Assembly: GCF_024756235.1 (NCBI RefSeq)
Contig: NZ_JANUGY010000006.1
Location: 62,001 to 126,000 of the forward strand
Length of the DNA stretch: 64,000 nucleotides
Direction: 5' to 3'
Source of the DNA: Massilia kyonggiensis
Lineage (GTDB): Bacteria; Pseudomonadota; Gammaproteobacteria; Burkholderiales; Burkholderiaceae_D
Part shown: in pieces, positions 55,501 through 63,824 of the stretch
Layout of the letters: each line of letters opens with the position of its first letter
Numbering within the stretch: position 1 is the stretch's first letter
Notes under the pieces: generated by a model
What the model was told of the DNA's origin: nothing
The model's input: the letters and a program-made list of their open reading frames with translations, nothing else
Database searches by the model: none
Translations under genes and position numbers: made by a program

Positions 55501-56135
55501 TCGACAGCGTGATCAAAAAACGCGTCGAATTCCTGACCGGTTACCAGAACGCGGCGTATGCCACGCAATACGAGTCGCTGGTCGCGCGCGTGCGCGAACG
55601 CGAGTCGGCGCTCAAGCTGGGCAACAAGCTGTCGATGGCCGTCGCGAAGTCGTATGCCAAGCTGATGGCGTACAAGGACGAGTACGAAGTGGCCCGCCTG
55701 TACACGGACGGCCGCTTCGTGGAACAGCTGCAAAGCCAGTTCGACGGCAAGTTCAGCGTGAAGTTCAACCTGGCCCCGCCGCTGTTCGCGAAGAAGGATG
55801 CCAAAGGCCACCTCGTGAAAGCCGAATTCGGGTCGTGGATGTGGAGTGCGTTCAAGCTGCTCGCCAGGCTGAAAAGCCTGCGCGGCACGGCATTCGACGT
55901 GTTCGGCTACACGGCCGAGCGCAAGATGGAGCGCGCCCTCATCGCCGAATACCGTGACATGATCGAGGCGTTGCTGGCGTCGCTGGAGGCATCGAACCAC
56001 GCCGTCGCCGTCGAGCTGGCGGCGCTGCCGGAGCAGATCCGCGGCTTCGGCCACGTCAAGGAAAAGGCCGTGGCCGAGTACCGCGTGCGCAAGCAGGAAT
56101 TGCTGTCGGGCAGCGTCAAAAGACGCGCCGCGTGA
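52560..56135 (+). CDS. Indolepyruvate:ferredoxin oxidoreductase, fused subunits (IorAB type)
   Basis: A 1191-residue single-chain enzyme that oxidatively decarboxylates aryl- or branched 2-oxoacids from amino acid breakdown to acyl-CoA with reduced ferredoxin. It has a pyruvate:ferredoxin-type pyrimidine-binding domain (about residues 35-420) and a TPP-binding domain with GIGCHVMATSIYPEMN (about 485-500). An Fe-S motif CEGCGDCGVQSNC is near 672-684. A C-terminal gamma domain begins NGIGGTGVITVGALMGM (about 761-777). It has no separate subunit genes. It is followed 85 bases later by icmF. Confidence 0.94.
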   Translation: MPDTVLGQGAPASTPATPAVPAPLKDVSLDDKYTATSGKIFLSGIQALVRLPMIQKLRDEQAGLNTAGFVSGYRGSPLGGLDENLWKAKGHLEAKSIQFVPGVNEDLAATAVWGTQTVDLIGPAKYDGVFAMWYAKGPGVDRCGDVFKHMNHAGTAKHGGVLLVAGDDHGAYSSTLPHQSDHIFAACMIPVLYPSNVQEYLDLGVHGWAMSRFSGLAVAFKALADTVESSASVDADPFRVDVKIPQDFAMPEGGLNTRLSAIPLGQQARNQEALMQDYKIYAALAYARENKLNRTTIDSPDAKLGIIASGKSYVDVLEALEELGIDEAMAAQVGLRLFKVAMIWPLEPEGVREFAQGLDEILVVEEKRQVVEYQLKEQLYNWRDDVRPRVIGKFDEKGEWVAPRGEWLLPPKADFSVAQVARVIAGRITRLNLDDRTRDLIKARLAFLEAKDAVLMKAVTTPFRPAFYCSGCPHNTSTKVPEGSFALAGIGCHVMATSIYPEMNKLTTHMGGEGAPWIGQAAFSKVPHVFQNLGDGTYFHSGYLAVRAAIAAKVNITYKILYNDAVAMTGGQPVDGTTSVPLIARQMAAEGVKRIALVTEDLSRYEDRSALPAEVTLYDRSKMDDVQRELREIPGVTVLIYDQTCAAEKRRRRKKGEFPDVAKRMVINEAVCEGCGDCGVQSNCVSILPKETEFGRKRAIDQSACNKDYSCAKGFCPSFATVEGGTLKKNKAGASKKDGDDGWGPLPTPALPSIASPYNILINGIGGTGVITVGALMGMAAHLEGKGASVLDMTGMSQKNGSVTSHVKIAETPERLRAQRIATGEADLVLGCDMLTAGAADAISKMRPGRTMVVVNLHEQPTGTFAQQRDWEFPADQVRSLIVEAVGGEAGADFLDVTKLATALMGDSIAANLFMLGYAWQKGLVPLSVASLLRAIELNGVAVASNQRSFLWGRRAAVDLQRVERTAIPAQPVLVQMPQSLDSVIKKRVEFLTGYQNAAYATQYESLVARVRERESALKLGNKLSMAVAKSYAKLMAYKDEYEVARLYTDGRFVEQLQSQFDGKFSVKFNLAPPLFAKKDAKGHLVKAEFGSWMWSAFKLLARLKSLRGTAFDVFGYTAERKMERALIAEYRDMIEALLASLEASNHAVAVELAALPEQIRGFGHVKEKAVAEYRVRKQELLSGSVKRRAA

Positions 56136-56152
56136 TGCCAAGAACCATTCTT

Positions 56153-56172
56153 GACGTTTACGTTAACGTCAT
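56153..56172. promoter_or_regulatory. Near-perfect 20-bp palindrome upstream of icmF
   Basis: TGACGTTTACGTTAACGTCA matches its own reverse complement at 18 of 20 positions. It overlaps a possible -35 box TTGACG (56152-56157) and sits 49 bases before the icmF ATG. Size and position suit a repressor dimer. MerR-type LiuR and TetR-type regulators of branched-chain and fatty acid catabolism bind sites of similar appearance; which one is not known. Confidence 0.6.
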
Positions 56173-56220
56173 ATACCGTACAAAGAACCCACAGTTCGCT
56201 TCCGTTTTCCAAGGAACACC

Positions 56221-59200
56221 ATGAACGACATCACGCCTGCCGCCAAGCTCGACCTGCCGGAGCACGCCAAACTGTCCAACAAAGTCCGCTTCGTCACTGC
56301 CGCCTCGCTGTTCGACGGCCACGACGCCTCGATCAACATCATGCGCCGCATCCTGCAGACGAACGGCGCCGAAGTCGTGCACCTGGGCCATAACCGCTCG
56401 GTTGACGAAGTCGTCACCGCGGCGCTGGCCGAGGACGTGCAGGGCATCGCCATCTCCAGCTACCAGGGCGGCCACGTCGAATACTTCAAGTACATGATCG
56501 ACCTGCTGCGCGAGCGCGGCGGCGCCCACATCAAGGTGTTCGGCGGCGGCGGCGGCGTCATCGTCCCGCACGAGATCGAAGAACTGCATGCCTATGGCGT
56601 CACGCGCATCTTCTCGCCGGAAGACGGCCAACGCATGGGCCTCGTCGGCATGATCCGCTCGATGCTGGAAGCGTGCGACGTCGACCTGTCGACCTATGCG
56701 CCGACCACCCTCGAGCCGCTGCAGACCGGCCCGATCGAGCAGCGCCACCGCCCGCTCGCGCAACTGATCACGGCGCTGGAAAACGGCAAAGCGTCCGCCG
56801 AACTGCGCAAGCGCATCATGGACACGGCCGAAGGCCTGAAGGTGCCCGTGCTGGGCATCACGGGCACGGGCGGCGCCGGCAAATCGTCGCTGACGGATGA
56901 ACTCATCCGCCGCATCCGCCTCGACCAGGGCGACCGCCTGAACATCGCAATCGTCTCCATCGACCCGTCGCGCCGCAAATCCGGCGGCGCGCTGCTGGGC
57001 GACCGCATCCGCATGAATGCGATCAACCCATGGAACGGGCAGGCACGCGTGTTCATGCGCTCGCTCGCCACGCGCGAAGCGGGTTCGGAAATCTCGCAGG
57101 CGCTGCCGGACGTGATCGCGGCGTGCAAGGTTGCGGGCTTCGATCTCGTCATCGTCGAGACGTCCGGCATCGGCCAGGGCGACGCCGCCATCGTGCCGCA
57201 CGTCGACGTGTCGATGTACGTGATGACGCCGGAATTCGGCGCCGCATCGCAGCTCGAAAAGATCGACATGCTGGACTTCGCCGATTTCATCGCCATCAAC
57301 AAGTTCGACCGCAAGGGCGCCCAGGACGCGCTGCGCGACGTGGCCAAGCAGGTCCAGCGCAACAAGGAATTGTGGAGCAAATCGCCGGACGAGATGCCCG
57401 TCTACGGCACGCAGGCGTCGCGCTTCAACGACGACGGCGTGACCGCGCTGTACCTCGGCCTGCTGCCGGCGCTGGCGGAACTCGGCCTGAAGATAGCCAC
57501 GCCGAAGCTGCCGAAACCGGCCACCCGTTACTCGAGCGGCAAGAACGTGATCGTGCCGCCCGCGCGCACGCGCTACCTGGCCGAGATCGCGGATACCGTG
57601 CGCGGCTACCACCGCAACGTGGGCAGGCAGGTAAAACTCGCGCGCGAGCGCCAGCAGCTGACGGAGACGAAGCGCATGCTGGCCGCCGCGAACCGTGAAG
57701 TCGTGCTGGACGACCTGATCACGGAGCGCGACAACGCGATGGAAGGCGAGGCGAAAAAGCTGCTGGCATCCTGGCCGCAGCTGCAAGAGACCTATGCGGG
57801 CGACGAGCACGTGGTCAAGATCCGCGACAAGGAAATCCGCACGAACCTCACCTACACGACGCTCTCGGGCAACAAGGTGCGCAAGGTCGCCCTTCCCCGT
57901 TTCGAGGACCACGGCGAGATCCTGCGCTTCCTGATGCTGGAAAACGTCCCGGGCGCGTTTCCGTACACGGCCGGCGTGTTCCCCTTTAAACGCGAGGGCG
58001 AGGATCCGACCCGCATGTTCGCCGGCGAAGGCGACGCGTTCCGCACGAACCGCCGCTTCAAACTGGTCTCGCAGGGCATGGACGCGAAGCGCCTGTCGAC
58101 GGCATTCGATTCCGTCACCCTGTACGGCGCCGACCCGGCGCTGCGGCCCGACATCTACGGCAAGGTCGGCAACTCCGGCGTGTCGATCGCGACGCTGGAC
58201 GACATGAAGGTGCTGTACGACGGCTTCGACCTGTGCAGCCCGAACACCTCCGTGTCGATGACGATCAACGGCCCCGCTCCAACCATTCTCGCGATGTTCA
58301 TGAACACCGCCATCGACCAGCAGATGGACAGGTTCGAACGCGACAACGGCCGCAAGCCCAACGCAGACGAAGCCGCGAAGATCCGCGCCTGGGTGCTCGC
58401 GAACGTGCGCGGCACGGTGCAGGCCGACATCCTGAAGGAAGACCAGGGCCAGAACACCTGCATCTTCTCGACGGAATTCTCGCTGAAGGTCATGGGCGAC
58501 ATCCAGGAATACTTCGTCCAGAACCAGGTGCGCAATTTTTACTCGGTGTCGATCTCGGGCTACCACATCGCGGAAGCGGGCGCGAACCCGATCTCGCAGC
58601 TGGCCTTCACCCTTTCGAACGGCTTCACGTTCGTCGAAGCCTATCTCGCGCGCGGCATGCACATCGACGACTTCGCGCCGAACCTGTCGTTCTTCTTCTC
58701 GAACGGCATGGATCCGGAGTACACGGTGCTGGGCCGCGTGGCACGCCGCATCTGGGCCGTCGCGATGCGCGACAAGTACGGCGCGAACGACCGCTCGCAG
58801 AAGCTGAAGTACCACATCCAGACGTCGGGCCGCTCGCTGCATGCGCAGGAGATCGACTTCAACGACATCCGCACCACCTTGCAGGCGCTGATCGCGATCT
58901 ACGACAACTGCAACTCGCTGCACACGAACGCCTACGACGAGGCGATCACGACGCCGACCGACGAATCCGTCCGCCGCGCGCTCGCGATCCAGCTGATCAT
59001 CAACCGCGAATGGGGCCTGGCCAAGAACGAGAACCCGAACCAGGGCTCGTTCATCCTCGAGGAACTGACGGACCTCGTCGAGGAAGCGGTGCTGCAGGAA
59101 TTCGAGCGCATCGCCGAGCGCGGCGGCGTGCTTGGTGCGATGGAAACCGGCTACCAGCGCGGCAAGATCCAGGAAGAGTCGATGCTGTACGAGCACCGCA

Positions 59201-59508
59201 AGCACGACGGCAGCCTGCCGATCATCGGCGTCAACACCTTCCGCAATCCGAAGGCGGCGGAGGCCCCGGCGACGATCGAACTGGCGCGCTCCACCGACGA
59301 CGAAAAGCAGTCGCAGCTCACGCGCCTGGAAGACTTCCACCGCCGCCATGCGGACGAGGCACCGGCCGCGCTGGCCGCCCTGCAGCAGGCCGCCATCGAC
59401 AACGAAAACGTGTTTGCCCGCCTGATGGATGCCGTACGCGTCTGCTCCCTGGGCCAGATCACGACCGCGCTGTTCGAAGTGGGCGGACAGTATCGCCGCA
59501 ATATGTAG
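56221..59508 (+). CDS. icmF: Fused isobutyryl-CoA mutase IcmF
   Basis: A 1095-residue adenosylcobalamin enzyme that interconverts isobutyryl-CoA and n-butyryl-CoA (and in some members related acyl-CoAs). Order of domains: the B12-binding domain with the lower-ligand histidine H34 in DGHDASINI (1-155), a MeaB-like G-protein chaperone domain with GTGGAGKSS (216-224), and the substrate-binding mutase TIM barrel (about 570-1095; [13 protein letters not shown] at about 677-689). This is the IcmF order. It belongs with IorAB, whose products from valine include isobutyryl-CoA. Confidence 0.96.
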   Translation: MNDITPAAKLDLPEHAKLSNKVRFVTAASLFDGHDASINIMRRILQTNGAEVVHLGHNRSVDEVVTAALAEDVQGIAISSYQGGHVEYFKYMIDLLRERGGAHIKVFGGGGGVIVPHEIEELHAYGVTRIFSPEDGQRMGLVGMIRSMLEACDVDLSTYAPTTLEPLQTGPIEQRHRPLAQLITALENGKASAELRKRIMDTAEGLKVPVLGITGTGGAGKSSLTDELIRRIRLDQGDRLNIAIVSIDPSRRKSGGALLGDRIRMNAINPWNGQARVFMRSLATREAGSEISQALPDVIAACKVAGFDLVIVETSGIGQGDAAIVPHVDVSMYVMTPEFGAASQLEKIDMLDFADFIAINKFDRKGAQDALRDVAKQVQRNKELWSKSPDEMPVYGTQASRFNDDGVTALYLGLLPALAELGLKIATPKLPKPATRYSSGKNVIVPPARTRYLAEIADTVRGYHRNVGRQVKLARERQQLTETKRMLAAANREVVLDDLITERDNAMEGEAKKLLASWPQLQETYAGDEHVVKIRDKEIRTNLTYTTLSGNKVRKVALPRFEDHGEILRFLMLENVPGAFPYTAGVFPFKREGEDPTRMFAGEGDAFRTNRRFKLVSQGMDAKRLSTAFDSVTLYGADPALRPDIYGKVGNSGVSIATLDDMKVLYDGFDLCSPNTSVSMTINGPAPTILAMFMNTAIDQQMDRFERDNGRKPNADEAAKIRAWVLANVRGTVQADILKEDQGQNTCIFSTEFSLKVMGDIQEYFVQNQVRNFYSVSISGYHIAEAGANPISQLAFTLSNGFTFVEAYLARGMHIDDFAPNLSFFFSNGMDPEYTVLGRVARRIWAVAMRDKYGANDRSQKLKYHIQTSGRSLHAQEIDFNDIRTTLQALIAIYDNCNSLHTNAYDEAITTPTDESVRRALAIQLIINREWGLAKNENPNQGSFILEELTDLVEEAVLQEFERIAERGGVLGAMETGYQRGKIQEESMLYEHRKHDGSLPIIGVNTFRNPKAAEAPATIELARSTDDEKQSQLTRLEDFHRRHADEAPAALAALQQAAIDNENVFARLMDAVRVCSLGQITTALFEVGGQYRRNM

Positions 59509-59523
59509 AATGGTTCTAAATTC

Positions 59524-59570
59524 GGGGTCAGAGCACATTTTCGGCTCCGCCAAAAATGTCCTCCGACCCC
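59524..59570. repeat. REP-like imperfect palindrome
   Basis: The arms begin GGGGTCAGAGCACATTTT and end AAAATGTCCTCCGACCCC. They are 21 bases long, pair with three mismatches and leave a short loop (CTCCG). From memory, hairpins with GGGGTCAGAG arms occur in many copies in Massilia and Janthinobacterium genomes and look like REP/mobile-associated repeats. Only one copy is seen here. It may also act as a transcription terminator or mRNA end for icmF. Confidence 0.75.
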
Positions 59571-59582
59571 AGGGAGCCATGC

Positions 59583-59900
59583 ATGCCCATCCAGCCGCAA
59601 CAACTCGCCGCCCTCATGCGCGAAGTCGAACAGGAAGACCCGATCGACTTCGCGGATCTCCCATTCCCCGAGGATGACCTGCGCGAACTCGTCGCCAGCC
59701 ACCTGTGCGAAATGGCCGCCTCGATGGAAAACTTCAGTACCGAAGACCGCTTGATGACCCTGCTGGCCGTCTCGGCCAAGCTCGTGCTCGAAAATCTTGT
59801 ATTGCACGTCCAATTATTACGTCGCCATGGCTTGCCCGTCGGCGACAACGTCGAGGCCCTGCTGAGCCGTCTGCGCAAAGGTGAAAACGGACCTGAATAG
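59583..59900 (+). CDS. Small acidic helical protein of unknown family
   Basis: A 105-residue, acidic, Leu/Glu-rich protein with no signal or membrane helix, predicted mostly alpha-helical. The ATG at 59583 has AGGGAG six bases upstream; an in-frame ATG at 59556 would start inside the palindrome. Codon use is like the neighbours. I do not recognise it. Being 183 bases upstream of prsT it may be separate. Confidence 0.65.
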   Translation: MPIQPQQLAALMREVEQEDPIDFADLPFPEDDLRELVASHLCEMAASMENFSTEDRLMTLLAVSAKLVLENLVLHVQLLRRHGLPVGDNVEALLSRLRKGENGPE

Positions 59901-60083
59901 GAGTACGGACGTCATATTGCCGAGAAATGACGTTAAAAGTGACGGACTTCCACCACTTTGGTGGGGGGATTTGCAACAAGACGGCAAACTTGTACGTCTT
60001 TGTTAGTATTCCTTCAGGTATTATTGTTGAAGAGGAATCCGCACAACAATGCGGTTACGATACCTATCTCAAGGAACTGCCAG
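59901..60083 (+). promoter_or_regulatory. Region upstream of prsT
   Basis: No gene in 183 bases. A small hairpin CCACC-5-GGTGG is at 59950-59964, and a sigma-54-like GG...TTGCA arrangement at 59960-59975 is one base too widely spaced. AAGGA at 60071 is the prsT ribosome binding site. Confidence 0.35.
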
Positions 60084-62864
60084 ATGCCGCGTCACCCCAA
60101 CAAGCTCAAACTTACTGCTGCCATCCTGTCCGGTGCATTCATGGTGGCCGGGCTGTCCGCCTGTGGCCGCTCCACGCAGTCGACCGAGCAGCTGCTCACT
60201 GAAGCCAAACAGTATCAGCAGAAGGGCGACCTGAAGGCAGCAATGATTCAGCTCAAGAATGCCGTCGAAAAGAGCCCGGAAAGCGGCGAGGCGCGCATGG
60301 AGCTGGGCAGTCTGGAACTCAGCATGGGCGATTTCGCCTCGGCCGAAAAGGAATTCCGCAAGGCGCGCTCGAACGGCATCCCCGCCGACCGCGCACTGCC
60401 CCCGTTGGCCAAGGCGATGTCGCTGCAAGGCAAGTTCAAGGAAATCCTCGACGAAATGACGCCGGAAATCGCCGCCAAGTCGGCGCCGCTGCTGACGCTG
60501 CGCGGCGAAGCGCTGCTGGCAAGCGGCAAGCCCGACGACGCGAAACAGGCACTTGAACAGGCGCTGACGCTGAACCCAAATGCGGGCGAGACCCTGCTCG
60601 CTCTGGCACGCTACTATGGCGTCAAGCAGGACAAGGCCGCCGCCGAACGTTATATCAACGAAGCGGTCGAGAAAGACCCGAAGAATCCTGACGTGTTCAT
60701 GGCGCGTGGCACGTTGCTGCGCGCGCAGGGCAAGAACGACGAAGCGCTCACTGCCTTCGACCAGGCGCTGGCGCTGAACCCGCAACATCGCACGGCGCAT
60801 ATCGAAAAGGCGTACGTCCATATTACGCGCGGCAAGTTCGCAGATGCAAAAAACGAAATCGATGCGGCAGAGAAAAGTGCCCCTGGCAACCTGCTCGTGT
60901 CGTACACCCGCGCGCTGTACGAATTCTCCCAGGGTAAATACCAGGCTTCCCAGGATGCCCTGCAACGCGTGCTGAAAGCCGCGCCGGACCACATGCCCAG
61001 CGTGCTGCTGGCGGGCGCGTCCGAACTGAACCTCGGCTCGCTGCAGCAGGCTGACCAGCATCTGCGCAAATATCTGGAAAGCTATCCGAACGACGTCTAC
61101 GCCCGCAAGCTGCTGGCCCAGGTCCAGCTCCGGAGCTCGCAACCGAACGATGCGGCTGCCACCCTGGCACCGGCACTGAAGAACGCGGTGGACGACCCGC
61201 AGGTCCTGGCCCTGGCCGGCGAAACCTATATGCAGGTACGCGACTTCAACAAGGCCAGCACGTACCTGGAAAAGGCGGCGCAAATGGCGCCGAAGGCAGC
61301 GACCGTGCGCACCTCGCTCGGCCTGTCCAAGCTGGCGCAAGGTGACCAGGCAGGCGGCTTGAACGAGCTCGAGCTGGCCACCACCCTGAACCCGAAGTCG
61401 ACCCAGGCCACGATGGCGCTGGTGCAGGCCGAACTGAACCTGAATCATTACGACAAGGCGCTGGCCGCCGTCCAGGCGCTGGAAAAAGAGCAGCCGGACA
61501 ATGCCCAGACCCAGAACATCAAGGGCGCCGTCTACCTCATCAAAGGCGATACCGCGAATGCCCGCGCCGCTTTCGAGAAGGCGCTGGCGTTGCAACCGAC
61601 TTATTTTGCCGCCGCCAACAATCTGGCGCGCATGGACCTGGCCGAGAAGAAGCCGGACGCTGCCAAGCAGCGTCTCGAAAAGCTCCTGGAAAAGGACAAG
61701 AACAATTTCGGTGCGATGGCCGCGCTCGGCGATATCGCCACGTTGCAAAAGAAAACCGACGAGGCGACCTCCTGGTATGAAAAAGGCAGCGCCGCCAATC
61801 CGGACGCGGTTTTACCGGCGCTGAAGCTGGGCGATCACTACCTGCGCATCGACCAGCCGCAGAAAGCCTTGACGCTGGCACGCAAGTTCCAGACGGCGAA
61901 CCCGACCAATCCCGGCCTGGTGGAACTGGTGGGCCAGGCCCAGGTCGCGACCAAGGATTACCCCGGCGCACTCGAGTCCTACAGCAAGCTGGTCAATCTG
62001 TTGCCGAAATCGCCGCAGGCCCAGATGCGTCTGGCCGGCATCCATCTGCTCATGAAGAATGAAGCGGAAGCGGCGAACGATATCAAGCGCGCGATCGACC
62101 TGGCGCCCAACTTCATGCCGGCACGCGTGGCGCAGATGGAAATGGCAATGCGCGCCAATCGCCCGGACGAGGCCCTCAACATCGCCCGCGAGATGCAGAA
62201 GCTGAATCCGAAATCGCCGCTCGGCTTTGCTGCCGAAGGCGATGTGCTGATGGCCCAGCGCAAGGCAGCGCCAGCGGTAGCAGCCTACGACAAGGCGCTG
62301 GCCCTCGGGAAGTCGAGCCCCGCCATGATCAAGTCGCTGATGGCGTTGAACGCAGCCGGCAAGAGCAAGGAAGCGCAGGCACGCGCCCAACAGTGGCTCA
62401 AGGAGAATCCGGACGATCAATCGGTCGGCATGTTTGCGGCAGAAACGAGCCTCGCCAACAAGGACTTCAAATCAGCCATTGCCCTGCTGCAAGATTTAAC
62501 GAAGCGCAATCCCAACAATCCGGTTGTCCTCAACAATCTTGCTTGGGCTTATCAACAGGAAAAAGATCCGCGCGCACTTGAGACTGCTGAACAGGCATTC
62601 AAGCTGGCGGGCGATAACCCGGGCGTCATGGACACCCTGGGCTGGATGCTTGTTGAACAGGGCAATACCGCGCGCGGCTTGCCGTTGCTGCAAAAGGCCC
62701 GGGGTCTTGCGCCGAATGCTCCGGAGATCCATTATCACCTGGCAGTCGGTCTGAACAAATCGGGCGACAAACAGGGCGCGCGCAAGGAATTGGAAAAACT
62801 GCTAGCTCAAGACAAGCCGTTCCCGCAAAGCGCGGAGGCACGTGCATTGCTCAAGACGCTCTGA
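60084..62864 (+). CDS. prsT: PrsT-like PEP-CTERM system TPR-repeat lipoprotein
   Basis: A 926-residue lipoprotein (lipobox LSAC, Cys27) made almost wholly of tetratricopeptide repeats, more than 20 by eye. They run from LLTEAKQYQQKGDLKAAMI to PEIHYHLAVGLNKSGDKQGA. Length and architecture match the PrsT family that is found with PEP-CTERM/exosortase export and exopolysaccharide systems. It may be a scaffold in the periplasm or outer membrane. The start follows AAGGAACTGCC; upstream in-frame codons to 59958 are non-coding. No exosortase gene lies in the window. Confidence 0.9.
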   Translation: MPRHPNKLKLTAAILSGAFMVAGLSACGRSTQSTEQLLTEAKQYQQKGDLKAAMIQLKNAVEKSPESGEARMELGSLELSMGDFASAEKEFRKARSNGIPADRALPPLAKAMSLQGKFKEILDEMTPEIAAKSAPLLTLRGEALLASGKPDDAKQALEQALTLNPNAGETLLALARYYGVKQDKAAAERYINEAVEKDPKNPDVFMARGTLLRAQGKNDEALTAFDQALALNPQHRTAHIEKAYVHITRGKFADAKNEIDAAEKSAPGNLLVSYTRALYEFSQGKYQASQDALQRVLKAAPDHMPSVLLAGASELNLGSLQQADQHLRKYLESYPNDVYARKLLAQVQLRSSQPNDAAATLAPALKNAVDDPQVLALAGETYMQVRDFNKASTYLEKAAQMAPKAATVRTSLGLSKLAQGDQAGGLNELELATTLNPKSTQATMALVQAELNLNHYDKALAAVQALEKEQPDNAQTQNIKGAVYLIKGDTANARAAFEKALALQPTYFAAANNLARMDLAEKKPDAAKQRLEKLLEKDKNNFGAMAALGDIATLQKKTDEATSWYEKGSAANPDAVLPALKLGDHYLRIDQPQKALTLARKFQTANPTNPGLVELVGQAQVATKDYPGALESYSKLVNLLPKSPQAQMRLAGIHLLMKNEAEAANDIKRAIDLAPNFMPARVAQMEMAMRANRPDEALNIAREMQKLNPKSPLGFAAEGDVLMAQRKAAPAVAAYDKALALGKSSPAMIKSLMALNAAGKSKEAQARAQQWLKENPDDQSVGMFAAETSLANKDFKSAIALLQDLTKRNPNNPVVLNNLAWAYQQEKDPRALETAEQAFKLAGDNPGVMDTLGWMLVEQGNTARGLPLLQKARGLAPNAPEIHYHLAVGLNKSGDKQGARKELEKLLAQDKPFPQSAEARALLKTL

Positions 62865-62981
62865 GGCACTTGTTCATCATAACGTAGCAGAACGTAATTA
62901 ATTCTTGCAATACTGAAACTGACGCGCCAAAATCAGATATCTGCAAGCCATTTCTCCATCACATCATGTGATTAGCCTGCG

Positions 62982-63761
62982 ATGAATACAGAAGACGACT
63001 TTAGCGATGCCAAGGATGAAGCCCCCCCATCCTTATCGGACGCACATGTTCTTGATGAACGAGATAATATAGCCTCCTCTCAATTTGAGGATGTGATCGT
63101 GAACCACGATTCATACGGAATCCGGCTTACCGATACAGCGGATGGGCGCAATTCGGCCAGTATGTTGATCAACAAGATGTATGCCTGGCGCGGCTATGCA
63201 GGCACGCATCAGCTCACCGACGACCCGAATCGCATCACGCTCACGGCGACTGACAAGGGCGACGTGGTGGGTACGCTGAGCATCGGTATCGATTCCCCCA
63301 GTGGCCTGCTTGCGGACCAGCTCTTCAAGGAAGAGCTGGACGTTCATCGCGCACGAGGTGCACGTTTATGCGAGTTCACGAAGCTGGCGTTCGATCCGTC
63401 GGTACGTTCTAAAACTGCACTTGCCAACCTGATTCACCTGGCGGTCATCTATGCGCGCGATATTCACAAATGCTCGGAGATCGTCATCGAAGTAAATCCG
63501 CGCCATCGCCGGTTTTACGAGCGCATGCTCGGTTTCAAACAGGAAGGGGAGCTGAAAACGAACCCGCGCGTCAATGCGCCCGCGTACCTGCTCTACATCA
63601 GCCTGGACTACATGTCGAAACAGATCCGGGAGCATGGCGGCACGTATGACGGCAAGGGCGAAGTGACGGAGCGCTCGTTTTATCCCTACTTTTTCTCGCC
63701 TCGCGAAGAATACGGCATTATCAATCGCCTATTGCGCATGGACGAGCATGTGGCGTCCTGA
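62982..63761 (+). CDS. FeeM-like N-acyl amino acid synthase family protein
   Basis: A 259-residue protein with a charged, Asp-rich N-terminus (1-45) and a GNAT/autoinducer-synthase-like acyltransferase domain (about 50-215). Landmarks are LINKMYAWRGYAGTHQ, LCEFTKLAFDPSVRSK (about 129-144) and VIEVNPRHRRFYERMLGFK (about 167-185). These resemble FeeM-type N-acyl amino acid synthases associated with PEP-CTERM/exosortase loci. Base composition is visibly less GC-rich than in neighbours, especially in the first 130 bases. The product is probably an N-acylated small molecule; the substrate is unknown. Confidence 0.78.
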   Translation: MNTEDDFSDAKDEAPPSLSDAHVLDERDNIASSQFEDVIVNHDSYGIRLTDTADGRNSASMLINKMYAWRGYAGTHQLTDDPNRITLTATDKGDVVGTLSIGIDSPSGLLADQLFKEELDVHRARGARLCEFTKLAFDPSVRSKTALANLIHLAVIYARDIHKCSEIVIEVNPRHRRFYERMLGFKQEGELKTNPRVNAPAYLLYISLDYMSKQIREHGGTYDGKGEVTERSFYPYFFSPREEYGIINRLLRMDEHVAS

Positions 63762-63766
63762 CAAGG

Positions 63767-63792
63767 AATGCCGCCTGCAGGCGGCATTTTCG
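63767..63792 (+). terminator. Terminator after the FeeM-like gene
   Basis: A perfect hairpin AATGCCGCC-TGCA-GGCGGCATT is followed by TTCGTTTC. It begins 6 bases after the stop and 33 bases before the next ATG. The T tract is broken, so termination may be partial, leaving read-through into the ThiF gene. Confidence 0.7.
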
Positions 63793-63824
63793 TTTCATCA
63801 ACAACCTTTTTTCCCTCTCCATCA

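Noticed and set aside
56158-59580. 1140-residue minus-strand open frame over icmF
   Set aside because: Antisense of icmF; composition is that of a shadow frame and no domain is recognisable.
59960-59975. Sigma-54 promoter before prsT
   Set aside because: The GG and GC are separated by 11 bases, not 10, and the -24 element is poor. PEP-CTERM loci often use sigma-54, but this site does not meet the consensus.
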